Both the position numbers and the translations under genes were made by a program. From contig NZ_OY730261.1 of assembly GCF_963422545.1 (NCBI RefSeq), positions 1-64,000 of the forward strand: a DNA stretch of 64,000 nt, given 5' to 3'. The notes under the pieces were generated by a model. The model searched no databases. It was not told where the DNA came from and worked only from the letters and a program-made list of their open reading frames with translations. Shown here piece by piece: positions 15,503 through 23,352 of the stretch. Source of the DNA: an uncultured Flavobacterium sp. Lineage in GTDB: Bacteria; Bacteroidota; Bacteroidia; Flavobacteriales; Flavobacteriaceae. Within the stretch, counting starts at the first letter, position 1. The number at the start of each line of letters is the position of its first letter.

Positions 15503-16768
15503 TTAAACCGTTTTATAATATTCACTTTTAGCTTTTCTGATTTTTTTATACCCTTCCCAGTCAAATTTATTTAAAAACTCTGCAGCTTTTTGAGCTCCAC
15601 GAATAAAGAGGTCAATTTTTGCGTCTTCGGTAAGATTGAAATTAAGCCAATTGTGGTTTCCGGTATCAATATATCCAATCAGGTTTTTAAAATCTGGATT
15701 CTTTCTTAAAAATTCTGAGTCATAGCCATATCTGGCTGTATCAAACATGGAACTTACGACATTGGTCATTTTTTCATTTTTATTAATTTCATTTTTATCA
15801 TATCCTAGTTTTATGCCAAAAGTAGGAGAGGCAGGAACGTTTAAGTTTTCGTGAAAAATATCAATAGGAAAGTTTGAAATTATGCCTCCATCCATAAACA
15901 TAACTTCTGAAGGAACTGAGGTTCTTAATCCCGTGGCATCATTCCATTTTTCCCAGGCATCGACTCCTCCAGGGATATTTTTAATTTTAAAAGGGGTAAA
16001 GAAAAGCGGTATTGACATAGAAGCCCGAACAAAATCAGCAGGATTCTGGACATCCGGATTTGAATAAAATAAGTCAGTCATTTTAGGGAAAACAATTTTG
16101 CTTTCTGTTGTAATATCTGCCGCTATTATTGCCATTTCACTCCAATGATCGGCTCTGTTGTATATTTCTTTATCTCCTTGATTTACTTTATTTACTCGAA
16201 ACAATTGATTTTGATCTGAAACTCCTTTTAATCTTAATGCTTTAAGGTCAGCATAATTTTTTATTCCTTTTTGAGAAAGAAGATTGGAAATCCAATGATG
16301 AAAGTTTTTACCGGGATTTAATCCAAGATCATCTTTAAAATTGTCAACAACCTGGCATCCTTTCATAATTAATTTTAGATTACTGGAATCGCTTAATAAG
16401 GCATCAATAAATTCGCGGGCATCATGATCGCCATCTACAAAATCGTATAAATTTTTATTGCATAAGCAATCTAATATCCATTCTGATTTTTCAATGTCTA
16501 TTGAACCTGCTGCGGCCATAAGCATAGTATTAATGCTTCCGGCTGAGGTTCCTGCCAGACTTAAAAACCGAATTTTCATTTGTTCCAGAACATAGACATA
16601 ACCAACTAAGGCAATTCCCAGTACGCCTCCGCCTTCTTGTACTAAATCAACATATTGACAATTGTTAGCATCTATAATGTCTGAGAATTTCTTGTCTCCA
16701 ATTTGCTCTTTTAGATCTCGCAGAATAGTTAGTACTTCTCCGTTTTCAGTGAATTTTTTTTTATCCAT
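15503..16768 (-). CDS. Patatin-like phospholipase
   Basis: 421 residues, no signal peptide. All catalytic elements of the patatin fold are visible: oxyanion loop GGGVLG (46-51), nucleophile elbow GTSAG (Ser75) and the aspartate in MFMDGGIISNFP (about residue 290). Expected activity is acyl-ester hydrolysis of phospholipids in or at the inner face of the membrane. Two hairpins (16870 and 16921) separate it from the barrel-like gene upstream, so it has its own promoter. It lacks the POTRA/Omp85 part of bacterial surface patatins. Some patatins are anti-phage effectors, but no partner for that is present. Confidence 0.88.
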   Translation of the reverse strand: MDKKKFTENGEVLTILRDLKEQIGDKKFSDIIDANNCQYVDLVQEGGGVLGIALVGYVYVLEQMKIRFLSLAGTSAGSINTMLMAAAGSIDIEKSEWILDCLCNKNLYDFVDGDHDAREFIDALLSDSSNLKLIMKGCQVVDNFKDDLGLNPGKNFHHWISNLLSQKGIKNYADLKALRLKGVSDQNQLFRVNKVNQGDKEIYNRADHWSEMAIIAADITTESKIVFPKMTDLFYSNPDVQNPADFVRASMSIPLFFTPFKIKNIPGGVDAWEKWNDATGLRTSVPSEVMFMDGGIISNFPIDIFHENLNVPASPTFGIKLGYDKNEINKNEKMTNVVSSMFDTARYGYDSEFLRKNPDFKNLIGYIDTGNHNWLNFNLTEDAKIDLFIRGAQKAAEFLNKFDWEGYKKIRKAKSEYYKTV

Positions 16769-16869
16769 GATTTTTAGGATTTATGTTTGTAGTTTGTGTT
16801 TCTACAAAATAATTTTATTTAATTATCTGATTTTCAGGTATGTAAAATTATGAATTCGATTATCGGCAT

Positions 16870-16892
16870 AAAAGGGGAGAATTCCCCTTTTT
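16870..16892. terminator. Second hairpin upstream of the patatin gene
   Basis: AAAAGGGGA / TCCCCTTTT, nine pairs with loop GAAT and flanking A/T runs. Lying between the barrel-like gene's terminator and the patatin gene, it would further block readthrough into patatin. Confidence 0.6.
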
Positions 16893-16920
16893 AAAAATAT
16901 TTGAAATTAGTATAAAACAA

Positions 16921-16954
16921 AAAAATCCTGCAGAAATTAATCTGCAGGATTTTT
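16921..16954 (-). terminator. Terminator of the barrel-like protein gene
   Basis: AAAAATCCTGCAGA / TCTGCAGGATTTTT, a perfect 14-bp stem with a six-base loop and an A/T run on each side. Confidence 0.9.
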
Positions 16955-16996
16955 CAGTTTTATCCTTAACGATTTAAAATGTTGAATTGCTATATT

Positions 16997-18304
16997 CTAT
17001 TTTTTTGAAGTAACATCAGTTGTATTAGGGCCTCCAAAACCAAAGTTTAGAGAAAGTAACGAAATTAATGTACCATTAGTGGTAAATATTGGTTTAAAAG
17101 AACTTCCAATCTGATACGATAAAGCAATCTGTTCTGTGAGTCTGTAACTAAATGTACCTATATATTGAAAATCTGATGCCGTTTCTTTAGTATACAAAGT
17201 ATTTCCAGAACCGTCAGTACCTGCTGCCGAAAGTGAACTGCTTTTTCTGCCGGTTGCTTCAAATTCTATAGAGAATTTCTTAAACTCGCCTAATAATGCT
17301 AACCCGTAATCAAAGTTGTTTTTGTAGACCTTAGTGTCAGGAAAATATTTTTCGAAGTACTTTTTATTGTACCATTCGTAGCGCAAAACCCCAATTGCTT
17401 TTAGAAAATTAATTTTATCTGAAAATTTATAAGATGGATTTATCCAAAATGATTGACGCGGTACTTGAGAATATCCAAAATCATTAGTTGGAAAATTTAG
17501 TGATAAAGCATAAGCAAAGTCAATATTAAATCCTTGTCGTTCTTGAATATAAGCTTTGAACTCTTCATAACTTCCCATCATTTTAGATTCTATCAATTCT
17601 AAAAAAGAAGTAAAAAATAGATCTGTATTATTTTCGTCAAAAGAAAGATTTTCTGTTGCGTCGTAGATGTTTTTGGTTATTTCTTCGGCTTGCTTTATTG
17701 ATTTTTTTCCTAAAACTTCATTAATACGAATAGTAAGAGAGTCATGAACAGCCGTTAAGTATTCTTCTTTTGTTTTATAGTGAAATTTAGATTCAAGTTC
17801 TATAAGTCGAGACATGATTTTTGAGCCCACACGCTGGTTGATAGTGAGTCTGTCAATATGTTGTTTGATAATTTCTTTGTCCTGCGCGTTTCCAAAAAAT
17901 AATGATGTACGGTAACCCAAAGCAATACTTTTTGTTTTTGTGCTGTCCTGAAGCAGAAAGTTTTGAGTTGAAGCTACTGAAAAAGAAGAATTTCGGAGAA
18001 TTTGATTCAGATTAATTTTAGGATAAAGATACTCCTCTATCGTAATACCATGATCAGTAGCCCAATAAGGCATGAATTCTAACCCAAAATCGTTTGGAAT
18101 TACACTGTTGCCATTGTTATCGCTAAAGTTTGTAAAAAGAGCAGCTTCTAACGCACGATACGATTTGGGCTGAAGTATAGAACTGGGCTGCATGCCTAAC
18201 ATTGATGCCGCAGGAGATGAAGGCGTGGTAAGTGCGTCTAGCTTTTTTTGAGACTGTATTGTGCCAAAAGAAATCAGGAGAATAATTGTGATCCAGTTTT
18301 TCAT
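16997..18304 (-). CDS. Secreted barrel-like protein of unknown function
   Basis: 435 residues with a signal peptide (MKNWITIILLISFGTIQSQ). The N-terminal segment SSPAASMLGMQPSSILQPKSYRAL is a phrase I associate with Bacteroidota outer-membrane proteins of unknown role. A helical middle (TKEEYLTAVHDSLTIRINEVLG) is followed by alternating aromatic beta strands (QSFWINPSYKFSD, FQYIGTFSYRLTEQIALSYQIG), consistent with a C-terminal membrane barrel. Its ATG overlaps the stop of the preceding small gene by four bases, so the two are translationally coupled. Function unknown. Confidence 0.75.
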   Translation of the reverse strand: MKNWITIILLISFGTIQSQKKLDALTTPSSPAASMLGMQPSSILQPKSYRALEAALFTNFSDNNGNSVIPNDFGLEFMPYWATDHGITIEEYLYPKINLNQILRNSSFSVASTQNFLLQDSTKTKSIALGYRTSLFFGNAQDKEIIKQHIDRLTINQRVGSKIMSRLIELESKFHYKTKEEYLTAVHDSLTIRINEVLGKKSIKQAEEITKNIYDATENLSFDENNTDLFFTSFLELIESKMMGSYEEFKAYIQERQGFNIDFAYALSLNFPTNDFGYSQVPRQSFWINPSYKFSDKINFLKAIGVLRYEWYNKKYFEKYFPDTKVYKNNFDYGLALLGEFKKFSIEFEATGRKSSSLSAAGTDGSGNTLYTKETASDFQYIGTFSYRLTEQIALSYQIGSSFKPIFTTNGTLISLLSLNFGFGGPNTTDVTSKK

Positions 18305-18654
18305 TCTACAGAAAATTTAATGGTTAAAATGACATAAGGACGATCTGTTTCACTTTTATCATTACTGTGCCTTTTTAATAGTTTTTCATTGATATAATAT
18401 TCAATAATTATTTTGTCTTCTTGTGGTATTGGATTTGCGATGTCTGAAACTACAAATGTTTTTTGTGAGAGAAGGGATTCTATTTTTCCCAATACTGCTT
18501 TTCCTGAATTAGCAATTTCCGGATCATCATTTCCGGGGATATTAATTACAGTATGTCCGATGTTTCCATCTGATATGAATTTAACTTCAAATGTAATTTC
18601 TTCATCTGCCTTGGCTGTGTACGATAATTTTTCGTAGCGATAAATTTTTCTCAT
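18301..18654 (-). CDS. Small protein of unknown function, coupled to the barrel-like protein
   Basis: 117 residues, MRKIYRYEKLSYTAKADEEITF. No signal peptide or membrane helix; mostly beta (EITFEVKFISDGNIGHTVINIPG, YVILTIKFSVE), reminiscent of a small jelly-roll or immunoglobulin-like fold. It overlaps the downstream gene by four bases (ATGA), implying the two products are made together. About 47 bases upstream of its start is a 36-bp palindrome (18701-18736). I do not recognise a family. Confidence 0.65.
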   Translation of the reverse strand: MRKIYRYEKLSYTAKADEEITFEVKFISDGNIGHTVINIPGNDDPEIANSGKAVLGKIESLLSQKTFVVSDIANPIPQEDKIIIEYYINEKLLKRHSNDKSETDRPYVILTIKFSVE

Positions 18655-18700
18655 AGTTTTGGTTAGTTAAATTGTTTTTATTGAGAATTTTTTAATGTCT

Positions 18701-18736
18701 TTTATGTAATTCTATTTCGAAATAAAATTACATAAA
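18701..18736. promoter_or_regulatory. 36-bp near-perfect palindrome upstream of the small protein gene
   Basis: The outer half-sites TTTATGTAATT and AATTACATAAA (11 bp each) flank a loopless central palindrome TATTTCGAAATA, with one mismatched pair (C18712/A18725). With no loop it is more likely a DNA site for a dimeric or tetrameric regulator than an RNA hairpin. No TAnnTTTG is seen between it and the start. Confidence 0.7.
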
Positions 18737-18822
18737 ATATCATTTTTAAGGTGCGTACAAATACTTGTTTTTTAAAGAATTAACTCACAGCGTGTAATTG
18801 CTGGCTGACAGCTTAAAATAAA

Positions 18823-18852
18823 AAAGCCCGCAAGTGAAAACTTGCAGGCTTT
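18823..18852 (-). terminator. Terminator of htpG
   Basis: AAAGCCCGCAAGT / ACTTGCAGGCTTT with one mismatch and loop GAAA; T-run on the minus strand. 22 bases after the htpG stop. Confidence 0.88.
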
Positions 18853-18873
18853 AGGATAGGTTATTAGTTAACC

Positions 18874-20757
18874 TTATTTAATCATTTCAAAACTTCTTTT
18901 TACAAAAGCAGTCAAAGCTTCACCTTTTAACAGGTTTTGCGATAATTTAGCTAAGTCTAAAGCTTGTTTTACTAAATGTTCCTGATGTGTTTTGTCTTCA
19001 GTATTCAAAATACTTGTAGCCAAATCAGAATTAATGTTTACAACCAAGTTGTACATTTCAGGCATATTTCCCATTCCGAACATTCCGCCACCGCCAGACT
19101 GACTCATTTCTTTCATTCTACGCATAAATTCCGGTTGCGTGATAATGAATGGAGCAGCTTGACTATTCATAGCTTCCAATTGTACAGAATATGCTTTTGG
19201 AATATATGCTTCTAATGAAGTTTTAAGAGTTTCTTTTTCTTCATCAGATAATTTAGAAATAGTGTTTTCGTCTTTCTTAATTAAATTATCAATATGATCA
19301 GAATCTACGCGAACGAAAGTCACATCTTTATTATCACCTTCAATTTTTTGAATTAAGTGAGAGATAATTGGAGAATCTAAAAGTAAAACTTCGTAACCTT
19401 TTTCTTTTGCTGCTTCAATATAAGAGTGTTGAGCATCTTTATTTCCGGCATATAAAACAACTAATTTTCCGTCTTTATCAGTTTGATTTTCTTTTAAATT
19501 CTCTTTTAATTCTTCAAGAGTAAAGTAAGTATCGTCAACTGTTGGATACAAAACAAACGCACCTGCTTTTTCGTAGAATTTATCTTCAGAAAGCATTCCG
19601 TATTCTAAAACGATTTTAATGTCGTTCCATTTTGCTTCAAAATCAGCGCGGTTTTCGTTGAATAAAGCTTTCAATTTATCTGCAACTTTACGAGTGATGT
19701 AGTTTGAGATTTTCTTAACAGCGCCATCAGCCTGTAAACCAGAACGAGAAACATTCAAAGGAATATCCGGAGAATCAATAACTCCTTTTAACATTGTCAA
19801 AAATTCAGGTACAATTCCTTCTACGTTATCAGTAACATAAACTTGGTTTTGGTACAATTGAATTTTATCTTTTTGAATTTGCATATCTGAACCTAACTTA
19901 GGGAAATACAAAATTCCGGTTAAGTTAAATGGATAATCTACATTTAAGTGAATGTTGAATAACGGATCTTCAAATTGCATTGGATACAATTCTCTGTAGA
20001 AGTTTTTATAATCTTCATCAGATAATTCGCTTGGTTGTTTTGTCCAGGCTGGGTTTGGATTGTTGATGATATTATCAACTTCAATAGTTTCGTTGATATA
20101 ATCTTCAGGAGCATCTTCCGGTTTTGGAAGTGTTTCTGTTCTTGATCCAAATTTAATCGGAATAGGCATAAACTTGTTATACTTATTCAATAATCCACTG
20201 ATTTTAGAATCTTCTAAAAACTCCAGAGAATCCTCTGCAACATGCAGGATAATTTCTGTACCACGTGAAGTTTTGTCAGCCGGCTCTAAAGTAAATTCAG
20301 GGCTTCCGTCACAAGTCCAGTGTGCAGCTGGTTCGTCTTTGTATGATTTTGTAATGATTTCTACTTTTTCTGCAACCATAAATGCAGAATAGAAACCAAG
20401 ACCAAAATGACCAATAATTCCAGAATCTTTTGCAGAATCTTTGTATTTGTCAAGGAATTCTTCGGCTCCTGAAAAAGCTACCTGATTGATGTATTTTTCA
20501 ACTTCATCAGCCGTCATACCTAAACCTTGGTCAATGATGTGGATTTTTTTCCCTTCCTTGTCAACCTTGATTTCGATTACCGGATTTCCGTATTCTACTT
20601 TAGCTTCGCCAATACTAATTAGGTGTTTTAATTTTAAAGTAGCGTCTGTTCCGTTCGAAACCAGCTCACGTAAGAAGATTTCGTGATCGCTGTACAAGAA
20701 CTTTTTGATTAAGGGAAAGATGTTTTCTACCGAAACATTAATTTTACCTGTTGTCAT
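18874..20757 (-). CDS. htpG: Molecular chaperone HtpG (bacterial Hsp90)
   Basis: 627 residues. The GHKL ATPase domain has ELVSNGTDATLK (usually NASDA), IDQGLGM and GHFGLGFYSAFMV. The middle domain contains NVSRSGLQ, and the C-terminal dimerisation domain closes the protein, including a Gly/Met-rich loop (SGGGGMFGMGNMPEM). ATP-driven cytoplasmic chaperone for client folding under stress. Monocistronic. I see neither a CIRCE-type inverted repeat nor a clean sigma-A box upstream. Confidence 0.97.
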   Translation of the reverse strand: MTTGKINVSVENIFPLIKKFLYSDHEIFLRELVSNGTDATLKLKHLISIGEAKVEYGNPVIEIKVDKEGKKIHIIDQGLGMTADEVEKYINQVAFSGAEEFLDKYKDSAKDSGIIGHFGLGFYSAFMVAEKVEIITKSYKDEPAAHWTCDGSPEFTLEPADKTSRGTEIILHVAEDSLEFLEDSKISGLLNKYNKFMPIPIKFGSRTETLPKPEDAPEDYINETIEVDNIINNPNPAWTKQPSELSDEDYKNFYRELYPMQFEDPLFNIHLNVDYPFNLTGILYFPKLGSDMQIQKDKIQLYQNQVYVTDNVEGIVPEFLTMLKGVIDSPDIPLNVSRSGLQADGAVKKISNYITRKVADKLKALFNENRADFEAKWNDIKIVLEYGMLSEDKFYEKAGAFVLYPTVDDTYFTLEELKENLKENQTDKDGKLVVLYAGNKDAQHSYIEAAKEKGYEVLLLDSPIISHLIQKIEGDNKDVTFVRVDSDHIDNLIKKDENTISKLSDEEKETLKTSLEAYIPKAYSVQLEAMNSQAAPFIITQPEFMRRMKEMSQSGGGGMFGMGNMPEMYNLVVNINSDLATSILNTEDKTHQEHLVKQALDLAKLSQNLLKGEALTAFVKRSFEMIK

Positions 20758-20901
20758 ATTTATTTTAATTTTGAGTTTAAAGTGATGATTCTCATTTCTT
20801 CAAATAGAATACCAATTGTTTTTTGGGTGACAAAATGGCGTAAGTGTTAATTTTGAAAGAAAATAATTAGATTTTGAAACCCAAGATATTCCTATGAATT
20901 G

Positions 20902-20909
20902 TATCTTTG
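20902..20909 (+). promoter_or_regulatory. Promoter -7 element of the lipocalin-like lipoprotein gene
   Basis: TATCTTTG, exact TAnnTTTG. It lies 43 bases before the ATG at 20953, showing that codons upstream of that ATG are leader and not protein. Confidence 0.6.
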
Positions 20910-20952
20910 TGGCATAATCATTGTTAAACGTGTCAGTATTAACTTAAAAAAA

Positions 20953-21465
20953 ATGTACAAAATGAAGAAAGTTATTTTCATTTGCATGATCGCCACGATG
21001 TTTTTCGCGTGTAAATCAGCTTCGTCTACAACAGCTTCAACTGGAGCACCTACACTATCGACTAAACTTGACAGACCTACTCAAGTAGCACTTAAAGGAA
21101 ATTGGGTATTGACCAATGTTTCTTATCCTGGTTCAGAGTATATCAAAGTAACTTCATTTGATCTTGCAGATTCTAAATGTTTTATTGGAAGTACATGGAA
21201 GTTTATTTCAAATAATAATAAAGGTACTATGGCTTTAACTGCGCCAAGTTGTACAGGCTTTACTTCTCCAATTGTTTGGAGTATTAACAGTCAGGGACTT
21301 TTTGTGCTTAAAATTGTAGATCCGGGATTAAAAGCAAAAAATGTTAAATCAGGGTATTTACTTAAAGTAGCCGGGTTAACTGATAGTTCATTTCAGTTGA
21401 TCGACAATATTAATGTTGGTGGACAAGTTAAGGATGTAACTTACCAATTTCAAAGAGCTAATTAA
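20953..21465 (+). CDS. Lipocalin-like lipoprotein
   Basis: 170 residues from MYKMKKVIF; the ATG at 20962 (MKKVIF) is an equally good start. Lipobox MFFAC. The mature part starts with a Ser/Thr linker, then LKGNWVLTNVSY...TWKFISNNNKGTMALT, the pattern of lipocalin-like or META-like small barrels of Bacteroidota. Two cysteines (DSKCF and PSCTG) could pair. The OmpA-family lipoprotein gene follows after 17 bases, so the two are a likely operon at the cell envelope. Ligand unknown. Confidence 0.78.
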   Translation: MYKMKKVIFICMIATMFFACKSASSTTASTGAPTLSTKLDRPTQVALKGNWVLTNVSYPGSEYIKVTSFDLADSKCFIGSTWKFISNNNKGTMALTAPSCTGFTSPIVWSINSQGLFVLKIVDPGLKAKNVKSGYLLKVAGLTDSSFQLIDNINVGGQVKDVTYQFQRAN

Positions 21466-21482
21466 TATAAAAAAATAAAAAT

Positions 21483-22178
21483 ATGAAAAAGATAACCGTT
21501 TTAAGCCTTAGTAGTTTATTTGTATTAGTAAGTTTCTTTACAAGTTGTGATTCAGTGAAAAATGCAAATAATACACAAAAAGGTGCCGGAATTGGAGTAG
21601 TTGCCGGTGGAATTATTGGTGGTATTTTAGGAAATAATTTAGGACACGGTGGTAACGCTGCTTTAGGTGCTGCAATTGGAGCGGCTGTAGGTGGTGGAAC
21701 CGGAGCGCTTATTGGAAACAAAATGGATAAACAAGCTCGTGAAATTGATCAGGCTTTACCAGGTGCTGATGTTGAAAGAGTAGGTGAAGGAATTCACTTA
21801 ACTCTTAACGAAAACTCTGTTCGTTTTGATACTAACAAATCAACTTTAACAACTCAGGCAAAAGCTAACTTAGACAAATTGATTCCTGTATTTACTGAGT
21901 ATGGAGATACTGATATTCAAATTTTTGGTTATACTGATAATACTGGAAAACCAGAATATAACTTAACACTTTCAGGACAAAGAGCTGCATCTGTACAAGC
22001 TTATTTAGTTTCAAAAGGATTAAAATCAAGCCGTTTCAAAACTTCTGGTTTAGGAATCGCCGATCCTATTGCAACAAATGATACTCCAGCAGGAAAAGCA
22101 CAAAACCGTCGTGTAGAATTCTCAATTACTGCAAATGACAAAATGGTAAATGATGCAAAAGCTCAAGCCGGAAAATAA
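21483..22178 (+). CDS. OmpA-family lipoprotein with glycine-zipper segment
   Basis: 231 residues. Lipobox FTSC (Cys22). Residues 34-80 are a glycine zipper (GAGIGVVAGGIIGGILG, GAAIGAAVGGGTGALIG), a membrane-inserting helical hairpin. The C-terminal OmpA domain (about 105-222) has the peptidoglycan-binding landmarks FGYTDNTG, LSGQRAASVQAYL and NRRVEFSI. It probably tethers the outer membrane to peptidoglycan. It is downstream of, and likely cotranscribed with, the lipocalin-like lipoprotein. Confidence 0.9.
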   Translation: MKKITVLSLSSLFVLVSFFTSCDSVKNANNTQKGAGIGVVAGGIIGGILGNNLGHGGNAALGAAIGAAVGGGTGALIGNKMDKQAREIDQALPGADVERVGEGIHLTLNENSVRFDTNKSTLTTQAKANLDKLIPVFTEYGDTDIQIFGYTDNTGKPEYNLTLSGQRAASVQAYLVSKGLKSSRFKTSGLGIADPIATNDTPAGKAQNRRVEFSITANDKMVNDAKAQAGK

Positions 22179-22202
22179 GTTTTAAACGCAATAAAATTTC
22201 TT

Positions 22203-22237
22203 AAAAGCTGTTTCGTAATTGAAGCAGCTTTTTTTTG
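22203..22237 (+). terminator. Terminator after the OmpA-family gene
   Basis: AAAAGCTG...CAGCTTTT stem extended by TTTC/GAAG with a mismatch, followed by a run of T. Confidence 0.8.
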
Positions 22238-22257
22238 ACTTTAGAAATTAAACATTG

Positions 22258-22265
22258 TAAATTTG
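22258..22265 (+). promoter_or_regulatory. Promoter -7 element of the ABC ATPase gene
   Basis: TAAATTTG fits TAnnTTTG. It overlaps an in-frame TTG at 22263, so the ATG at 22284 is taken as the start. Confidence 0.6.
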
Positions 22266-22283
22266 GACTTTCAAATACAACCC

Positions 22284-23234
22284 ATGCTCGACATTCAAAA
22301 TATTTCTTTTTCGTATACCGAAAACCCTGTTATAAAAAACGTTTCTTTTACTATAAATAAAGGTGATAATATTGCCATTATTGGTGAAAGTGGCTGCGGA
22401 AAAAGTACGCTTCTTAAATTAATGTACGGCTTATATGATTTAGATGAAGGAAAGATTTTTTATAATGAAAAGCCTATTCTAGGACCAAAGTATAACTTAA
22501 TTCCCGGGATGCCTTATATGAAATATTTGGCTCAGGATTTTGATTTGTCTCCTTTTGAAACAGTAGCCGAAAATGTTGGTAAGTTTCTTTCGAATGGTTT
22601 TGCTAATATGAAAAAACTTCGCGTTCAGGAATTATTAGAAATGGTCGAAATGGAGCAGTTTTCTAATGTAAAAGCAAAGTTTTTAAGTGGAGGACAACAG
22701 CAAAGAGTAGCTTTAGTAAGAGTTTTGGCACTAGAACCGGAAGTGATTTTGCTTGACGAACCATTTAGTCAAATTGATGCTTTTAGAAAAAATGCTTTAC
22801 GCCGAAATTTATTTAGATACTTAAAACAAAAAGGAATTACATGTATCATCGCAACCCATGATAGCACCGATGCTTTGTCATTTGCGGATGAAACGATTGT
22901 AATGCGAAACGGAGAAATCATCGTTAAGGATGATCCAACAAAAATTTATGAAGATCCGGAAACTAAATATGTAGCGTCACTTTTTGGAGAAGTAAATGAA
23001 GTTTCAACACATTTGTTAGTTCCGTACGAAGATCAAATGCATAAAACTTTGGTATATCCACATCAGTTTAAAATGGTGACTGAATCTAATTTGCCGGTAA
23101 AAATTAGAAGAACCTATTTTAGAGGAAATCATTATTTAATTGAAACAGTTTATAAAAGACAACTTGTGTTTTTTGAAAGTGAAATCGATTTGCCTCTTGA
23201 ACAGGAAATTTTCTTAGGTTTAAATTATTTATAA
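22284..23234 (+). CDS. Orphan ABC transporter ATP-binding protein
   Basis: 316 residues, MLDIQNISFSYTENPVIKN. Walker A GESGCGKST (34-42), signature LSGGQQQR, Walker B VILLDEP and switch His in IATHD are all intact, so it is an active ATPase. After residue 225 there is an extension of about 90 residues (VYPHQFKMVTESNLPVKIRRTYFRGNHY) resembling a small beta regulatory domain of the TOBE type. The layout resembles importers of the PotA/FbpC group, but no permease or binding protein is adjacent. It is closed on both sides by terminators, so the partner must be elsewhere. Confidence 0.85.
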   Translation: MLDIQNISFSYTENPVIKNVSFTINKGDNIAIIGESGCGKSTLLKLMYGLYDLDEGKIFYNEKPILGPKYNLIPGMPYMKYLAQDFDLSPFETVAENVGKFLSNGFANMKKLRVQELLEMVEMEQFSNVKAKFLSGGQQQRVALVRVLALEPEVILLDEPFSQIDAFRKNALRRNLFRYLKQKGITCIIATHDSTDALSFADETIVMRNGEIIVKDDPTKIYEDPETKYVASLFGEVNEVSTHLLVPYEDQMHKTLVYPHQFKMVTESNLPVKIRRTYFRGNHYLIETVYKRQLVFFESEIDLPLEQEIFLGLNYL

Positions 23235-23284
23235 TTAGATAATGTGTCAATTAGAAAATTAGATAATTTTTTTTAATCCTATAA

Positions 23285-23328
23285 AAACAAGAAACCCGAT
23301 AGTCTAAAAACTATCGGGTTTCTTGTTT
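23285..23328. terminator. Bidirectional terminator between the ABC ATPase and S9 peptidase genes
   Basis: A perfect 18-bp stem AAACAAGAAACCCGATAG with its complement and an eight-base loop, between convergent genes. Confidence 0.92.
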
Positions 23329-23352
23329 CTGGTTTACTATTTGGATGAAATT

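Noticed and set aside
15503..18654. Patatin cluster as an anti-phage (CBASS-like) system
   Set aside because: No nucleotidyltransferase, cyclic-nucleotide sensor or other defence partner is adjacent, and terminators separate patatin from its neighbours.
20174..20392. Open frames antisense to htpG, argS, ffh, susC and others
   Set aside because: Shadow frames in strongly coding sequence, without promoters or family features.
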